DNA of 64,000 nt from Pseudomonas batumici (GCF_000820515.1 NZ_JXDG01000010.1:26771-90770); one strand, 5' to 3'. Counted from the first letter of the stretch, positions 25,800 to 34,936 are shown. Numbers and translations are program-made. Notes: generated by a model not told the origin, from the sequence alone.

Positions 25800-26444
25800 A
25801 TGATGACCAACCCTTTGCGCCTGGCCTTACCTTGCTTGTTGCTGACAGCGGCGTTACTGAGCGGATGCGCCACCGCCTACGGACCGCATGGATTCACCGG
25901 TGGTTACACTGAAACCAAAATAGACGACAGTACCTATCGTGTCGTCTTCAATGGCAATGGACAGACCTCGCGCGACAAGGTCTGGTATTACTGGATCTAT
26001 CGCTGCGCCGAATTGACCACGCAAAACGGTTATGAGTTTTTCATCCCCTCACAGACACAATTGAAGGCCCCGGCGCTGTCGCAAGCCGACACCCCCGCAA
26101 CCCGGCTGGCTGACCTGCAACCTGGCTCCGACCTGCCGCTGAGCCAGTTGGCGACGCATTCGGTCCCGACCTACATCTATATTCCCGGCGGCACCGTGAA
26201 AACGTATTCCGGCAACGGCTTCGTCAAGATGCTGCATAGCCCCGACGGCTACAACGGCATGCTGGTCCTGCGCGCCGCCACCATCCTGGAAATGCTCGAT
26301 CCCTACATCAAGAGCCAGGGAAATGCCGCCGCCCCCACCGGCAAGGACATCTTCAAGGCTGCGTTTGCGGGTAGCATGGCGCCGCGAACCGCCAACCCGC
26401 CCGTGACGATGGACGATCTGAAGCATCTGTTGCCGCCGCCTTGA
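25800..26444 (+). CDS. CC0125/CC1285-type lipoprotein
   Basis: 214 residues from ATG 25800 (a second ATG follows directly at 25803). A lipoprotein signal ends in LLSGC (Cys23). The mature N-terminus, ATAYGPHGFTGGYTETKID, and YRVVFNGNGQTSRDKVWYYWIYRCAELT are typical of a family of small envelope lipoproteins in proteobacteria with no known function. The second half has TYIYIPGGTVKTYSGNGFVKML. A weak promoter (TTGGGT 25724, TACGAT 25748, 18 bp spacing) lies just after the LexA box, so SOS control of this gene is possible but unproven. Confidence 0.7.
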   Translation: MMTNPLRLALPCLLLTAALLSGCATAYGPHGFTGGYTETKIDDSTYRVVFNGNGQTSRDKVWYYWIYRCAELTTQNGYEFFIPSQTQLKAPALSQADTPATRLADLQPGSDLPLSQLATHSVPTYIYIPGGTVKTYSGNGFVKMLHSPDGYNGMLVLRAATILEMLDPYIKSQGNAAAPTGKDIFKAAFAGSMAPRTANPPVTMDDLKHLLPPP

Positions 26445-26519
26445 GCTGATGCGTGAGGCCACGACCCCAGACGAATTTTGCGCACTCATGCGTCCTGCAA
26501 AACCGGGTAAGCATTCATC

Positions 26520-27569
26520 ATGAAACCATCGCTCATCAAACAAGCAACCGTCCTGGCTGCCGCCCTGTCGACCTGCTCCTCGGTGTTCGCCATGGAGCCC
26601 GAAGCACTGTTCGAACAGGTCTCGCCGAGCATCTGGGTGGTGCTCGCCGCCGATGCCCAGGGCAAGCCGTTTTCGCAGGGGACCGCGGTCGTCGTCGGTC
26701 CCGGTCGCCTGGTCACCAATTGCCATGTGCTGGCCAAAGCCAGCAGCTTCAAGGTGCAGCACCTCAATGCCACCTTTGCGGGCACGCTGGAGTTTCCCGA
26801 TGTGGAACGCGACCTGTGCCAGATCAAGGTCGCCAACCTGGTGGCGCCAGCGGTCAAGATCGCCCCGATCAGCCATTTGCGGGTCGGCCAGAAAGTGTTC
26901 GCCATCGGCTCGCCGCGTGGCCTGGAAGAAACCATGAGCGACGGCCTGTTGTCGGCGCTGCGCCTGGACAAGGAGGGCAAGCTGCGCCTCATCCAGAGTT
27001 CCGCACCGATTTCCCACGGCTCCAGCGGCGGTGGGCTGTTCAACGATCGCGGCGAGTTGATCGGCCTTACCACGCTGGGCATGGAAGGCAGCTACGCGCA
27101 GAACATTTCATTTGCCGTGCCGGCCCAGTGGATACAGGACATCGCCGAGCGCGGCAAAGCCGCCCTGGCGACGCGGGGGAAACCGGCGCCAACGCCGGTT
27201 CCCGCACCTGTGCCTGGGCCCGTGTCGACGGCAGAGAAATGGAATGGCTGGATGAGCTGCGGGGCGCGCGCCGACAAGGGTACGAACTTTGCCGCCTATC
27301 AGGCCAGGTTCACCATGGAAGTGAACGACGGTGCCGTCAATGCCTACCGCAAGAACGACACTTTTGTGGAAACCTTGACCGGCAACATCGCCCACAACAT
27401 GCTGGACCTGCACGGCATCGGCTACCGCATCAGCAACCCCAATGTCATCTGGCAATTCAGCTTCAACGGCGAATTCCCGGTCGGCTCCAAGGTGTATACG
27501 GGCAAGGGCCACATGTTGCGCGCCGGCACGCCGATCCGAGACTGCGATTTGACCATGACGCATAGCTGA
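26520..27569 (+). CDS. Secreted trypsin-like serine protease with extra C-terminal domain
   Basis: 349 residues. Signal peptide MKPSLIKQATVLAAALSTCSSVFA, then a trypsin/HtrA-like protease domain with His69 (VTNCHVL), Asp98 (RDLCQIKV) and Ser169 (SHGSSGGG), the complete triad. There is no PDZ domain. After a Pro/Ala linker (GKPAPTPVPAPVPGPVS, about residues 219-236) comes a ~110-residue C-terminal domain (WNGWMSCGARADKGTNFAAY to the end) that I do not recognise. Probably periplasmic or secreted. It follows the lipoprotein gene by 75 bp. Confidence 0.82.
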   Translation: MKPSLIKQATVLAAALSTCSSVFAMEPEALFEQVSPSIWVVLAADAQGKPFSQGTAVVVGPGRLVTNCHVLAKASSFKVQHLNATFAGTLEFPDVERDLCQIKVANLVAPAVKIAPISHLRVGQKVFAIGSPRGLEETMSDGLLSALRLDKEGKLRLIQSSAPISHGSSGGGLFNDRGELIGLTTLGMEGSYAQNISFAVPAQWIQDIAERGKAALATRGKPAPTPVPAPVPGPVSTAEKWNGWMSCGARADKGTNFAAYQARFTMEVNDGAVNAYRKNDTFVETLTGNIAHNMLDLHGIGYRISNPNVIWQFSFNGEFPVGSKVYTGKGHMLRAGTPIRDCDLTMTHS

Positions 27570-27666
27570 AGGCCGCGCCTCGTCCCTGGCCTTTTTTCTG
27601 CATGCAGGGACAATAGTCATCTTCCACCCGCATCATCCGATCAAGCCGAACCAAGGAACCTCTACC

Positions 27667-28167
27667 GTGAAAATCAATTGGGCCGAGAACCTGCGACGAA
27701 ACGTGCACCAGGTGGCCGAGTCCCTGGGCAACCTGTTCGTCGAGTCGTTCCATTACCTAGCGCTGTTCGCCATCGGCGGGGTCACCGCCTGGGCGGCGGT
27801 GATGGAGTTCCTGACGATGATCGAAGGCGGGCAGCTCAAGATCGACGACATCCTGCTGCTGTTCATCTACCTCGAACTGGGGGCGATGGTGGGGATCTAC
27901 TTCAAGACCAACCATATGCCCGTGCGCTTCCTGATCTACGTGGCGATCACCGCGCTGACCCGGCTGCTGATCTCCAACGTGTCGCACCACAATCCACCGG
28001 ACATGGGCGTGGTTTACCTTTCCGGTGCGATCCTGCTGCTGGCGTTCGCGATCCTGGTGGTGCGCTATGCCTCGTCGCAGTTCCCGTCGGTGAAGATCGA
28101 GCATCCGCAGCGTAAGATCGGCGAGGGCTCCGGCGAGCATCCGGAAGTGGAGAAGGGTGAGCTGTAG
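27667..28167 (+). CDS. PsiE-like inner-membrane protein
   Basis: 166 residues from GTG 27667. Four hydrophobic segments: FHYLALFAIGGVTAWAAVMEFL, ILLLFIYLELGAMVGIYF, VRFLIYVAITALTRLLI and VVYLSGAILLLAFAILVV. The layout and the ELGAMVGIYFKTNHMPVRFLIYVAITA block match the phosphate-starvation-inducible PsiE family. Function of the family is unknown; phosphate control cannot be judged because no Pho box was seen. A REP-type palindrome follows the gene. Confidence 0.85.
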   Translation: MKINWAENLRRNVHQVAESLGNLFVESFHYLALFAIGGVTAWAAVMEFLTMIEGGQLKIDDILLLFIYLELGAMVGIYFKTNHMPVRFLIYVAITALTRLLISNVSHHNPPDMGVVYLSGAILLLAFAILVVRYASSQFPSVKIEHPQRKIGEGSGEHPEVEKGEL

Positions 28168-28177
28168 GAGGTAGGAG

Positions 28178-28275
28178 GTAGGAGCGAGCTTGCTCGCGAT
28201 GGTAGCCGGGACACCGCGGGGTATCAGGTTTCCCGCGTTATCGTTGACGCCCATCGCGAGCAAGCTCGCTCCTAC
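28178..28275. repeat. REP-type intergenic palindrome (well preserved)
   Basis: GTAGGAGCGAGCTTGCTCGCGATGG pairs with CCATCGCGAGCAAGCTCGCTCCTAC almost perfectly; the inner part holds CCGCGGGG and CCCGCG arms. It is preceded by the tandem GGAGGTAGGAGGTAGG, parallel to the one before the 2041 copy. The inner sequence is the reverse-complement orientation of that copy. Confidence 0.88.
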
Positions 28276-28282
28276 ACCATCA

Positions 28283-28624
28283 TCAGTTCATCCAGACGCC
28301 GGCGCGCAAATGCCAGCCATCGTTATGCCGTTCCCAGTGCGGGTGCACATAGCGATAGCCCGGGCGCACCGGCTCCCAATGCCCGTGCATCGCCACATAG
28401 CGCCGTCCGTCCCAATGCCAGTAACCCCGCGCCCAGACGAAACCGGGACGATAGGCCGGCTCCACCTCGATCACTTCCTGCGGCGGCGGTTGCGGCGCCA
28501 CCACTTCCACGTATTGCGGTGCCGGCCGTTCGACCACCACCTGGCGCTCGTGGACCACGCGCTCCTGTACGCAACCGGAAGCCGCCATGACTACCGCTGC
28601 AAGTGCTGCGTAACGTAAAAACAT
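28283..28624 (-). CDS. YXWGXW-repeat small lipoprotein
   Basis: 113 residues from ATG 28624, which has AGGAGG upstream; the longer frame to 28681 lacks a ribosome site. Lipoprotein signal MFLRYAALAAVVMAASGC (Cys18). The body has a basic/proline stretch with many valines, then aromatic repeats such as FVWARGYWHWDGRRYVAMHGHWE and YVHPHWERHNDGWHL. The family is common in proteobacterial envelopes and has no assigned role. It is convergent to psiE across the REP element. Confidence 0.8.
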   Translation of the reverse strand: MFLRYAALAAVVMAASGCVQERVVHERQVVVERPAPQYVEVVAPQPPPQEVIEVEPAYRPGFVWARGYWHWDGRRYVAMHGHWEPVRPGYRYVHPHWERHNDGWHLRAGVWMN

Positions 28625-28878
28625 GTTGCCTCCTTGGAATGGTCCGCCTACGGCGAACGGATCAGTGCCGTGTTTTCTCACCGGCTACGCTTGTTGTAAC
28701 AGCATGTATCTGTCCGGATCCTGAACCCGACACAGTCTTTTTAGCCGCAAGAGCCACTTGTCACAGAGCTTAGGCAGGATAGAACTGAATGCATCATTGT
28801 CAGCATTGGTACAGCCAGTTCGACAGACACTGGGGACGAAAGGACTGATGCCGCTCTCACCTTTGGAAGCCTCTTGAT

Positions 28879-30417
28879 ATGCCAGTACCGGGTGCTGTTC
28901 TACGTTGTCTGGGGTTGTCGGTTTGTCTGGTCGCGGGACTTCCCGTCGTTGCTGTGGCGGCGCCTGCCGCGCCCTTGAGTCCGGCCGATTCGGCCTGGCT
29001 GCGGCGTGACGGTTTCGACCTGGACGCGGCGAACGTCGCGCGCTTTCGCGCCATGGGCCGCAGTGGCCTGCTGGAGGCGCAACTGAGCGACCGTATTCGT
29101 GACACCTTGCCACCGGGTATCGATGCCCAATTGCGGGCGTACCCGATCCTCGCGCAACCGCTGCAGGCCACCTTGCTCGCGTTCAAGCAGCGCCAGGAGC
29201 AGCTCCAGTCGATGCCGGACGGCGATGCCAAGGTCGAGGCGAAAAAGTCCCAGCAGCAACAACTCAATGACGCCGCCGACCAGGCTCGGCAAATCACCCT
29301 GTTGCGAGCGGTCTACGGCAGCAACCAGCTCAAGGAGCAGATGGTCGGGTTCTGGCTCAATCACTTCAGCGTGTTCGCTGGCAAGGGCGCGGTGCGCCTG
29401 ATGGCGGCGGACTACGAAGAGCGGGTGATCCGTCCGCATGCCCTGGGCAAGTTCAAGGATCTGCTTCTGGCCACCCTCAAGAGCCCGGCGATGCTGGAGT
29501 TTCTCGACAATGCCCAGAACGCCCGGGGCAAGGTCAACGAAAACTACGCCCGCGAATTGATGGAGCTGCACACCCTGGGGGTCGGCTCCGGCTACACCCA
29601 GCAGGATGTCCAGCAACTGGCGCTGATCCTCACCGGCGCGGGGGTGATGCCGCTGGACGGCCGGGTGCAGAAGTTCGGCCCGCGGGTGGCGCCGCTGGTG
29701 GTGCGCGACGGGATGTTCCAGTTCAACCCCAATCGCCATGACTTCTCCGACAAGGTGCTGTTGGGCGAGCCGATCCAGGGCAGCGGTTTCGATGAGATCA
29801 CCCGGGCGGTCAACCTGATCACCCGGCAGAAGGCCTGTGCACAGTTCATCTCGCGCAAACTCGCGCAATACTTTGTCGCCGACCAACCGCCGCAGTCCCT
29901 GGTGGACCGCATGAGCGTGACCTTCCAGCGCAGCGATGGCGACATCGCCCAGGTGCTGCGCACGCTCTTCGAGTCGCCGGAGTTGTTGCAAAGCGCCGGG
30001 AAAAAATTCAAGGACCCGACCCAGTTCGTGGTCTCGGCGGTGCGCCTGGCCTACGATGGCAAGCCCATCGCCAATCCCCGGCCGATGCTCAATTGGCTCA
30101 ATCAGCTGGGTGAGCCGGTGTTCGGTCGCCAGACCCCGGACGGCTGGCCGCTGGACGCCGCCGGCTGGGCCAGTTCGGGGCAGATGTCCAAGCGTTTCGA
30201 AATCGCCCGGGCCATCGGCTCGGGCTACAACCGGCTGTTCACTCCGGAAGGCACTGACAAGGCACAGGGCGGTTTTCCCATGATTACCACGCCGCTCTAC
30301 TACGAAGCCATTGGCCCGCATCTGTCGGCGGCCACCACCGCCGCGCTGAATCAGGCCACGTCGCCCCAGGAATGGAACACCTTTCTGTTGTCCTCACCAG
30401 ACTTCAACAACCGCTAA
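28879..30417 (+). CDS. DUF1800 domain-containing secreted protein
   Basis: 512 residues: a signal peptide (GLSVCLVAGLPVVAVAAP) then one DUF1800 domain covering nearly all of the rest. Recognisable family blocks are LKEQMVGFWLNHFSVFAGKG, NENYARELMELHTLGVGSGYTQQDVQQLA and HDFSDKVLLGEPI. It is followed by a DUF1501 gene after 27 bp; this pair is widespread and is thought to be exported together, with unknown function. Probably one transcription unit. Confidence 0.88.
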   Translation: MPVPGAVLRCLGLSVCLVAGLPVVAVAAPAAPLSPADSAWLRRDGFDLDAANVARFRAMGRSGLLEAQLSDRIRDTLPPGIDAQLRAYPILAQPLQATLLAFKQRQEQLQSMPDGDAKVEAKKSQQQQLNDAADQARQITLLRAVYGSNQLKEQMVGFWLNHFSVFAGKGAVRLMAADYEERVIRPHALGKFKDLLLATLKSPAMLEFLDNAQNARGKVNENYARELMELHTLGVGSGYTQQDVQQLALILTGAGVMPLDGRVQKFGPRVAPLVVRDGMFQFNPNRHDFSDKVLLGEPIQGSGFDEITRAVNLITRQKACAQFISRKLAQYFVADQPPQSLVDRMSVTFQRSDGDIAQVLRTLFESPELLQSAGKKFKDPTQFVVSAVRLAYDGKPIANPRPMLNWLNQLGEPVFGRQTPDGWPLDAAGWASSGQMSKRFEIARAIGSGYNRLFTPEGTDKAQGGFPMITTPLYYEAIGPHLSAATTAALNQATSPQEWNTFLLSSPDFNNR

Positions 30418-30444
30418 CGTCGTGCCTCTCAGGAAGGTGCTGTG

Positions 30445-31644
30445 ATGAATCGTCGAGATTTTCTGGTCGCTTCAGCGGTCGCCGCGGCGACCCTGCCGAC
30501 CTTGTCGTTCTCCGGGAAGCTGTTTGCTGCCCCAGCGTCGGCGCCGCGCTTTCTGATGGTGTTCCTGCGTGGCGGCTACGACTGCAACAACCTGCTGGTG
30601 CCCTATGCCAGCGATTTCTACTACGAGTCGCGGCCGAACCTGGCGATCGCCCGGCCCGATCCGCACAACCTCAACAGTGCCATCGCCCTCGACGGTCATT
30701 GGGGCCTCAACCCGGTGCTGCGCGATTCGCTCTACCCGTTCTGGCAACGCAAGCAGATCGCGTTCGTGCCCTTTGCCGGTACCGACGACCTGTCGCGCAG
30801 CCATTTCGAAACCCAGGACAATATCGAGGCGGGCCTGGCGGGCGACCAGCACGGTCACTATGGCTCGGGCTTTCTCGCCCGCCTGGCCGGCGTCTTGCCC
30901 GGCAGTACGCCGATTGCCTTTACCGACGCCTTGCCCCTGAGTTTCCAGGGCGGTCGGGATATTCCCAACCTGTCCTTGCGCGGGGTCTCCAAGCCGGTCT
31001 TCGACGAGCGCCAGTCGTCGATCCTCGCCTCGATGTACAAGGGCACCACGCTGGCCGCGCCGGTGTCCGACGGGCTGCAACTGCGCCAGCAAGTGTCGAA
31101 GGATCTGCAGGACGAAATGACCAAGGCCGGGCGCGGCGCGCAGACCGCGCAGAATTTCGCCGCCGAGACCCGGCGCATCGCCACCCTGATGCGCGATCAG
31201 TATCGGCTCGGTTTCGTCGATGTCGGCGGCTGGGACACCCACGTCAACCAGGGCAGCACCCAGGGCCCGTTGGCCAACAACCTGGCGAACCTGGGGCAGG
31301 GACTGGCGGCGTTTGCCGATGCCATGGGCGATCAGTGGAAAGACACCACCGTGGTGGTGGTCTCGGAATTTGGCCGCACCTTTCGCGAGAACGGCGATCG
31401 CGGCACCGATCATGGACATGGCACGGTGTACTGGGTGCTGGGCGGCAGCGTGCACGGCGGGCGTATCGCCGGCGAGCAGGTGGCGGTGGCCCCGGGCAGC
31501 CTGTTGCAGAACCGCGATTACCCGGTGCTGAACAATTACCGTGATCTGCTGGGCGGCGTGCTGGGGCGCACCTGGGGTTTGTCGGCTGCGCAACTTCAGA
31601 GCGTTTTCCCCGGCGCGCGCCCCAATGGGTTGCAGCTGGTTTAG
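30445..31644 (+). CDS. DUF1501 domain-containing Tat-exported protein
   Basis: 399 residues from ATG 30445 (AGGAAGG upstream; the GTG immediately before is less likely). A twin-arginine signal NRRDFLVASAVAAATLPTLSF opens the protein. The rest is a sulfatase/phosphatase-like DUF1501 fold with FLRGGYDCNNLLVPY, FVDVGGWDTHVNQG and VVSEFGRTFRENGDRGTDHGHG, in which the Asp/His residues could bind metal. It follows the DUF1800 gene. Enzymatic activity is unproven. Confidence 0.9.
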   Translation: MNRRDFLVASAVAAATLPTLSFSGKLFAAPASAPRFLMVFLRGGYDCNNLLVPYASDFYYESRPNLAIARPDPHNLNSAIALDGHWGLNPVLRDSLYPFWQRKQIAFVPFAGTDDLSRSHFETQDNIEAGLAGDQHGHYGSGFLARLAGVLPGSTPIAFTDALPLSFQGGRDIPNLSLRGVSKPVFDERQSSILASMYKGTTLAAPVSDGLQLRQQVSKDLQDEMTKAGRGAQTAQNFAAETRRIATLMRDQYRLGFVDVGGWDTHVNQGSTQGPLANNLANLGQGLAAFADAMGDQWKDTTVVVVSEFGRTFRENGDRGTDHGHGTVYWVLGGSVHGGRIAGEQVAVAPGSLLQNRDYPVLNNYRDLLGGVLGRTWGLSAAQLQSVFPGARPNGLQLV

Positions 31645-31651
31645 TGACTGC

Positions 31652-32017
31652 TTAACGAACCGGCAAGGTCAGCACCCGGCCGGTCACTGTGGCCGGGCGC
31701 CCCATACGATGGCCGGCGCCACTCCACATCGGTGCGGGGAGGGTCGCCAGCTTGAGACTGTCGCTGTCGGTCATGGCCGTGAGCATCTCCATCGCGCAAT
31801 GCCCCTGCTCGATGGCGATGCCGAATTGCACGCTCTGGATCAGGCGTTTCAGGCGCCGCGGATCATTGCGCTGCTCGGCGCTGATCATCCGTTTGGCCAC
31901 CACCCCGTCGGCGTTGGACAGGGTCAGCATGATGTCGCCGTCCAGTCCCTGGAGGCTGAGGTTGACCCGGTATTCGGGCTGGAAAGCGTCGTTGATCAAC
32001 TGAAAGGGGTTATCCAT
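31652..32017 (-). CDS. DUF3509-like Pseudomonas small protein
   Basis: 121 residues from ATG 32017 (MDNPFQLINDAFQPEYRVNLSLQGLDGD); a longer frame to 32047 is possible. Pattern of an N-terminal alpha/beta fold followed by QRNDPRRLKRLIQSVQFGIAIEQG fits the DUF3509 proteins of Pseudomonas as I remember them. No signal peptide or membrane segment. Function unknown. Convergent with the DUF1501 gene, only 7 bp between stops. Confidence 0.6.
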   Translation of the reverse strand: MDNPFQLINDAFQPEYRVNLSLQGLDGDIMLTLSNADGVVAKRMISAEQRNDPRRLKRLIQSVQFGIAIEQGHCAMEMLTAMTDSDSLKLATLPAPMWSGAGHRMGRPATVTGRVLTLPVR

Positions 32018-32190
32018 GTGTGTCACCACTCTGATCGAAACCTGCATTCATTGACTGCTCGCTGGCTGGATTGGTTCGTCAGTTCCGGACCGGCGGCAGG
32101 TCGGTGCCCTGACTTCGTGTCGGGGCACAACTAACGGCCTTGATGCTGTGTTGAAAAAAAGTGCAAGGCTTGTGCCGAGTAAACGACCGT

Positions 32191-33579
32191 TCAGTAGAAG
32201 CGCCGTGGATCGGCGTCGATCAGGCTGGCCAGCTTGGTCAGGGCGAAGCGCAGTTCGTCCCGGCTGGTGGGCGACATCAGGACGATCCGCACGCTGCGGG
32301 TAGTCCCCAGGCGTTCGGCCTGGAACTGCGTGCCGCTGAGCACCAGCACACCGTTGGCCCGTGCCAGCAGGGTGAATTCATCGCCACTCCAGGGCTCGGG
32401 CAAGGTCAGCCACAGGTGGTAGCTGTGGGGCTGGGTAGCGATCTGCAAGCCGCGAAACACTTCGGCGGCGATGGCCTGGCGGGCGGCCGCCTCGTTGCGC
32501 TGGATCGCCACCAACTGCGTGTCCAGCCCCTCGCCGAGCATCATGCTCGCCAGTTGCGCGGTCAGCGGCGATGGCATCCAGATACTGCTGCGGACCATGG
32601 AGGTCAGGCGCGACAGCAGTTTCGGCGGGCTGTACAGGTAGCCGATGCGCAGGGCCGGCATCACCGACTTCGACAGGCTGGTGAGGTACACCGAACGGTG
32701 CGGCGCATAGCTGGACAGCGGCTTGATCGAGGGATCGGTGGCGAGGAAACCGTAGATATCGTCGTCGATGATGATGAAATCGAACTCTTCGGCAATCGCC
32801 GCGATCTGTGCCCGGCGCGCCGCTGACATGATCGCCGTGGTCGGGTTCTGGCAGGTGGCGACGCAGATCAGCAACGCCGGTTTTTCCCGCAGGCAGCGCT
32901 CGCGCAGGGCTTCGGGAATGATCCCTTGCTCATCCATTTCCACGCCGCCGAGCCGCCGTTCCAGACCATGGGCCAGGGAGATGATGCCCGGGTAGCAGAG
33001 CGCTTCGCAGAGCACCAGGTCGCCGCTGTTGCTCAGGGCGCTCAGGGCGACCATCAGGCCATGTTGCGCGCCGGCGGTGATGACCACCTGCTGCCATTGC
33101 GCGTCGGGCAGCGACTGGCGCAGCCACTGGGCGCCGGCTTCACGGTGGGCGGGATGGCCGCCGTCGGGGGCGTAGTCCAGGGCACGGGCGAAATCCGCGT
33201 CGTTGGCCATGTTCACCAGGGCATCGCGCAACTCGTGTTCCAGGGGCTCGCCGTGGGGCTTGATGATCGACAGGTCGAGCAGGTCGGCCGGCCCCGCCGC
33301 CAGCAGCGTCGACGTCGGCTGGCGTGTCGCTGGCGGCACGCCCTGTTCCAGCACATAAGTACCGCGTCCGACTTCACCCTGCACCAGCTTGCGCCGCTGG
33401 GCCTCGCTGTAGGCCCGGCTGATGGTGCCCGGCGTGACCTCCAGCGCCTGGGCCAGTTCACGCAGGGTGGGCAGGCGGCTGCCGACCTTCAGCGCACCGC
33501 TGGCGATATCCCGTGCCAGCGCATCGGCGATGGAGAGATACACCGGTTGGTTGAAGTCGCTGAGCCGAGGAACCCACAT
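32191..33579 (-). CDS. MocR/PdxR-type GntR regulator with aminotransferase domain
   Basis: 462 residues. N-terminal GntR winged helix (PVYLSIADALARDIASGALKVGSRLPTLRELAQALEVTPGTISRAYSEAQ, residues ~12-62), then a class I aminotransferase-like domain with PLP lysine Lys304 in SLSKSVMPALRIGYL. Such regulators respond to PLP and amines or amino acids. Divergent from a BenE-type transporter; the shared spacer has repeated GATTC-N4-GAATC sites, so control of that transporter and of itself is likely. The effector is not known. Confidence 0.92.
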   Translation of the reverse strand: MWVPRLSDFNQPVYLSIADALARDIASGALKVGSRLPTLRELAQALEVTPGTISRAYSEAQRRKLVQGEVGRGTYVLEQGVPPATRQPTSTLLAAGPADLLDLSIIKPHGEPLEHELRDALVNMANDADFARALDYAPDGGHPAHREAGAQWLRQSLPDAQWQQVVITAGAQHGLMVALSALSNSGDLVLCEALCYPGIISLAHGLERRLGGVEMDEQGIIPEALRERCLREKPALLICVATCQNPTTAIMSAARRAQIAAIAEEFDFIIIDDDIYGFLATDPSIKPLSSYAPHRSVYLTSLSKSVMPALRIGYLYSPPKLLSRLTSMVRSSIWMPSPLTAQLASMMLGEGLDTQLVAIQRNEAAARQAIAAEVFRGLQIATQPHSYHLWLTLPEPWSGDEFTLLARANGVLVLSGTQFQAERLGTTRSVRIVLMSPTSRDELRFALTKLASLIDADPRRFY

Positions 33580-33642
33580 GCGTGATAGCTACCGATCCTG
33601 AAGAGAGTGGACGGCAGCTTATCACAGGGTGCGCCAACCTAA

Positions 33643-33709
33643 ATTGATTCTATTGAATCGAATCAATTTTTGCGGTTATATGCACTTAAGTCGATTCAAT
33701 CGAATCAAT
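33643..33709. promoter_or_regulatory. Repeated operator sites between the MocR gene and the transporter
   Basis: GATTC-N4-GAATC occurs at 33646-33659 and again at 33693-33706, 47 bp apart centre to centre. Both are extended on the right to share CGAATCAAT, and the first is also enclosed by ATTGATTC (33643-33650) and GAATCAAT (33660-33667). Direct repeats with inverted symmetry are usual for MocR regulators. The AT-rich sites stand out in the GC-rich background. Confidence 0.7.
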
Positions 33710-33730
33710 GCCTCCCACGCTCAGGTACCG

Positions 33731-34936
33731 ATGCTCATGAGTCACCTCAGAAAGGATTTTTCGTTATCGGCGGTTATCGCCGGCTTCATCGCGGTGGTCA
33801 TCTCCTATGCCGGCCCGCTGATCATCGTGTTCCAGGCGGCATCCCAGGCCCACCTGTCCAGCGAGCAGGTGTCGTCGTGGATCTGGGCGATCTCCATCGG
33901 CAGCGGCGTCACCGGCCTGCTGTTGAGCTGGCGCCTGCGGATTCCGGTGATTACCGCCTGGTCGACGCCCGGCGCGGCGTTGCTGGTCTCGATGTTGCCG
34001 ACGGTGTCGTTCGCCGAGGCGATCGGGGCCTATGTGGTCGCGTCGTTGATCATCGTGGTCATCGGTTTGTCGGGGGCCTTCGACAAATTGATGAGCCGCC
34101 TGCCCAAGGCAATTGCCGCGGCGATGCTGGCGGGGATCCTGTTTCGTTTCGGCGCCGAGCTGTTCACCTCGATCCGCCTGCAACCGGCGCTGGTGTTGTC
34201 GATGATCGGCGTCTATCTGGTGTGCAAGCGTTTCTCGCCGCGCTACGCGATCCTTTCGGTGTTGATCGTCGGCTGTGCCTTCGCCGGGGTGATGGGCGAA
34301 TTGAACCAGGCGGCGATCACCGTGGCGGTGGCGCAGCCGATCTTCACCGCGCCCGAGTGGAGCTGGCACGCGATCATCAATATCGGCCTGCCGCTGGCCC
34401 TGGTGACCCTGACCGGCCAGTACGTGCCCGGCATGGCCGTGTTACGCACAGCCGGTTATACCCAGCCGGCGCGGTCGATGATTTCGCTGACGGCTGCCAG
34501 CGCGGTGCTGCTGGCGCCGTTCGGGGCTCATGGTCTCAACCTGGCGGCGATCACGGCGGCGATCTGCACCGGTCGCGAGGCCCACGAAAACCGCGACAAG
34601 CGCTATGTCGCCGGCATCGCCTGCGGGTTTTTCTACATCCTGATGGGGACTTTCGGCGCGACCCTGGCCTCGGTGTTCGGTGCCTTGCCCAAGGAGCTGA
34701 TCGCGTCCCTGGCCGGGTTGGCGCTGTTCGGCGCGATCAGTGCCGGCCTCACGGGTGCCATGGCCGAGGAGAAGCAACGGGAAGCGGCGCTGATCACCTT
34801 TCTGGTGACCGCTTCGGGCATGAGCTTCCTGGGGCTGGCGGCGGCGTTCTGGGGATTGATCTTCGGCCTGGTGGCGCATTTCGTGCTGAGCTACACCCGC
34901 GAGCGCAAGGTGCCGGTGGGACTGCGTGACGCTTGA
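33731..34936 (+). CDS. BenE family transporter
   Basis: 401 residues from ATG 33731 (AGG five bases upstream; ATG 33737 also possible). About eleven hydrophobic helices, beginning SAVIAGFIAVVISYAGPLIIVFQAA, with the family segment ITAWSTPGAALLVSML and the repeated helical layout. BenE members are described as benzoate:proton symporters. No ben or cat genes are nearby, and the divergent regulator is of a PLP type, so the true substrate may be an amine or amino-acid-like compound rather than benzoate. Confidence 0.88.
   Translation: MLMSHLRKDFSLSAVIAGFIAVVISYAGPLIIVFQAASQAHLSSEQVSSWIWAISIGSGVTGLLLSWRLRIPVITAWSTPGAALLVSMLPTVSFAEAIGAYVVASLIIVVIGLSGAFDKLMSRLPKAIAAAMLAGILFRFGAELFTSIRLQPALVLSMIGVYLVCKRFSPRYAILSVLIVGCAFAGVMGELNQAAITVAVAQPIFTAPEWSWHAIINIGLPLALVTLTGQYVPGMAVLRTAGYTQPARSMISLTAASAVLLAPFGAHGLNLAAITAAICTGREAHENRDKRYVAGIACGFFYILMGTFGATLASVFGALPKELIASLAGLALFGAISAGLTGAMAEEKQREAALITFLVTASGMSFLGLAAAFWGLIFGLVAHFVLSYTRERKVPVGLRDA

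Noticed and set aside
28685..29113. 142-residue reverse frame before the DUF1800 gene
   Set aside because: Overlaps the signal peptide region of the DUF1800 gene, has low-complexity Arg/Pro content and no ribosome site.
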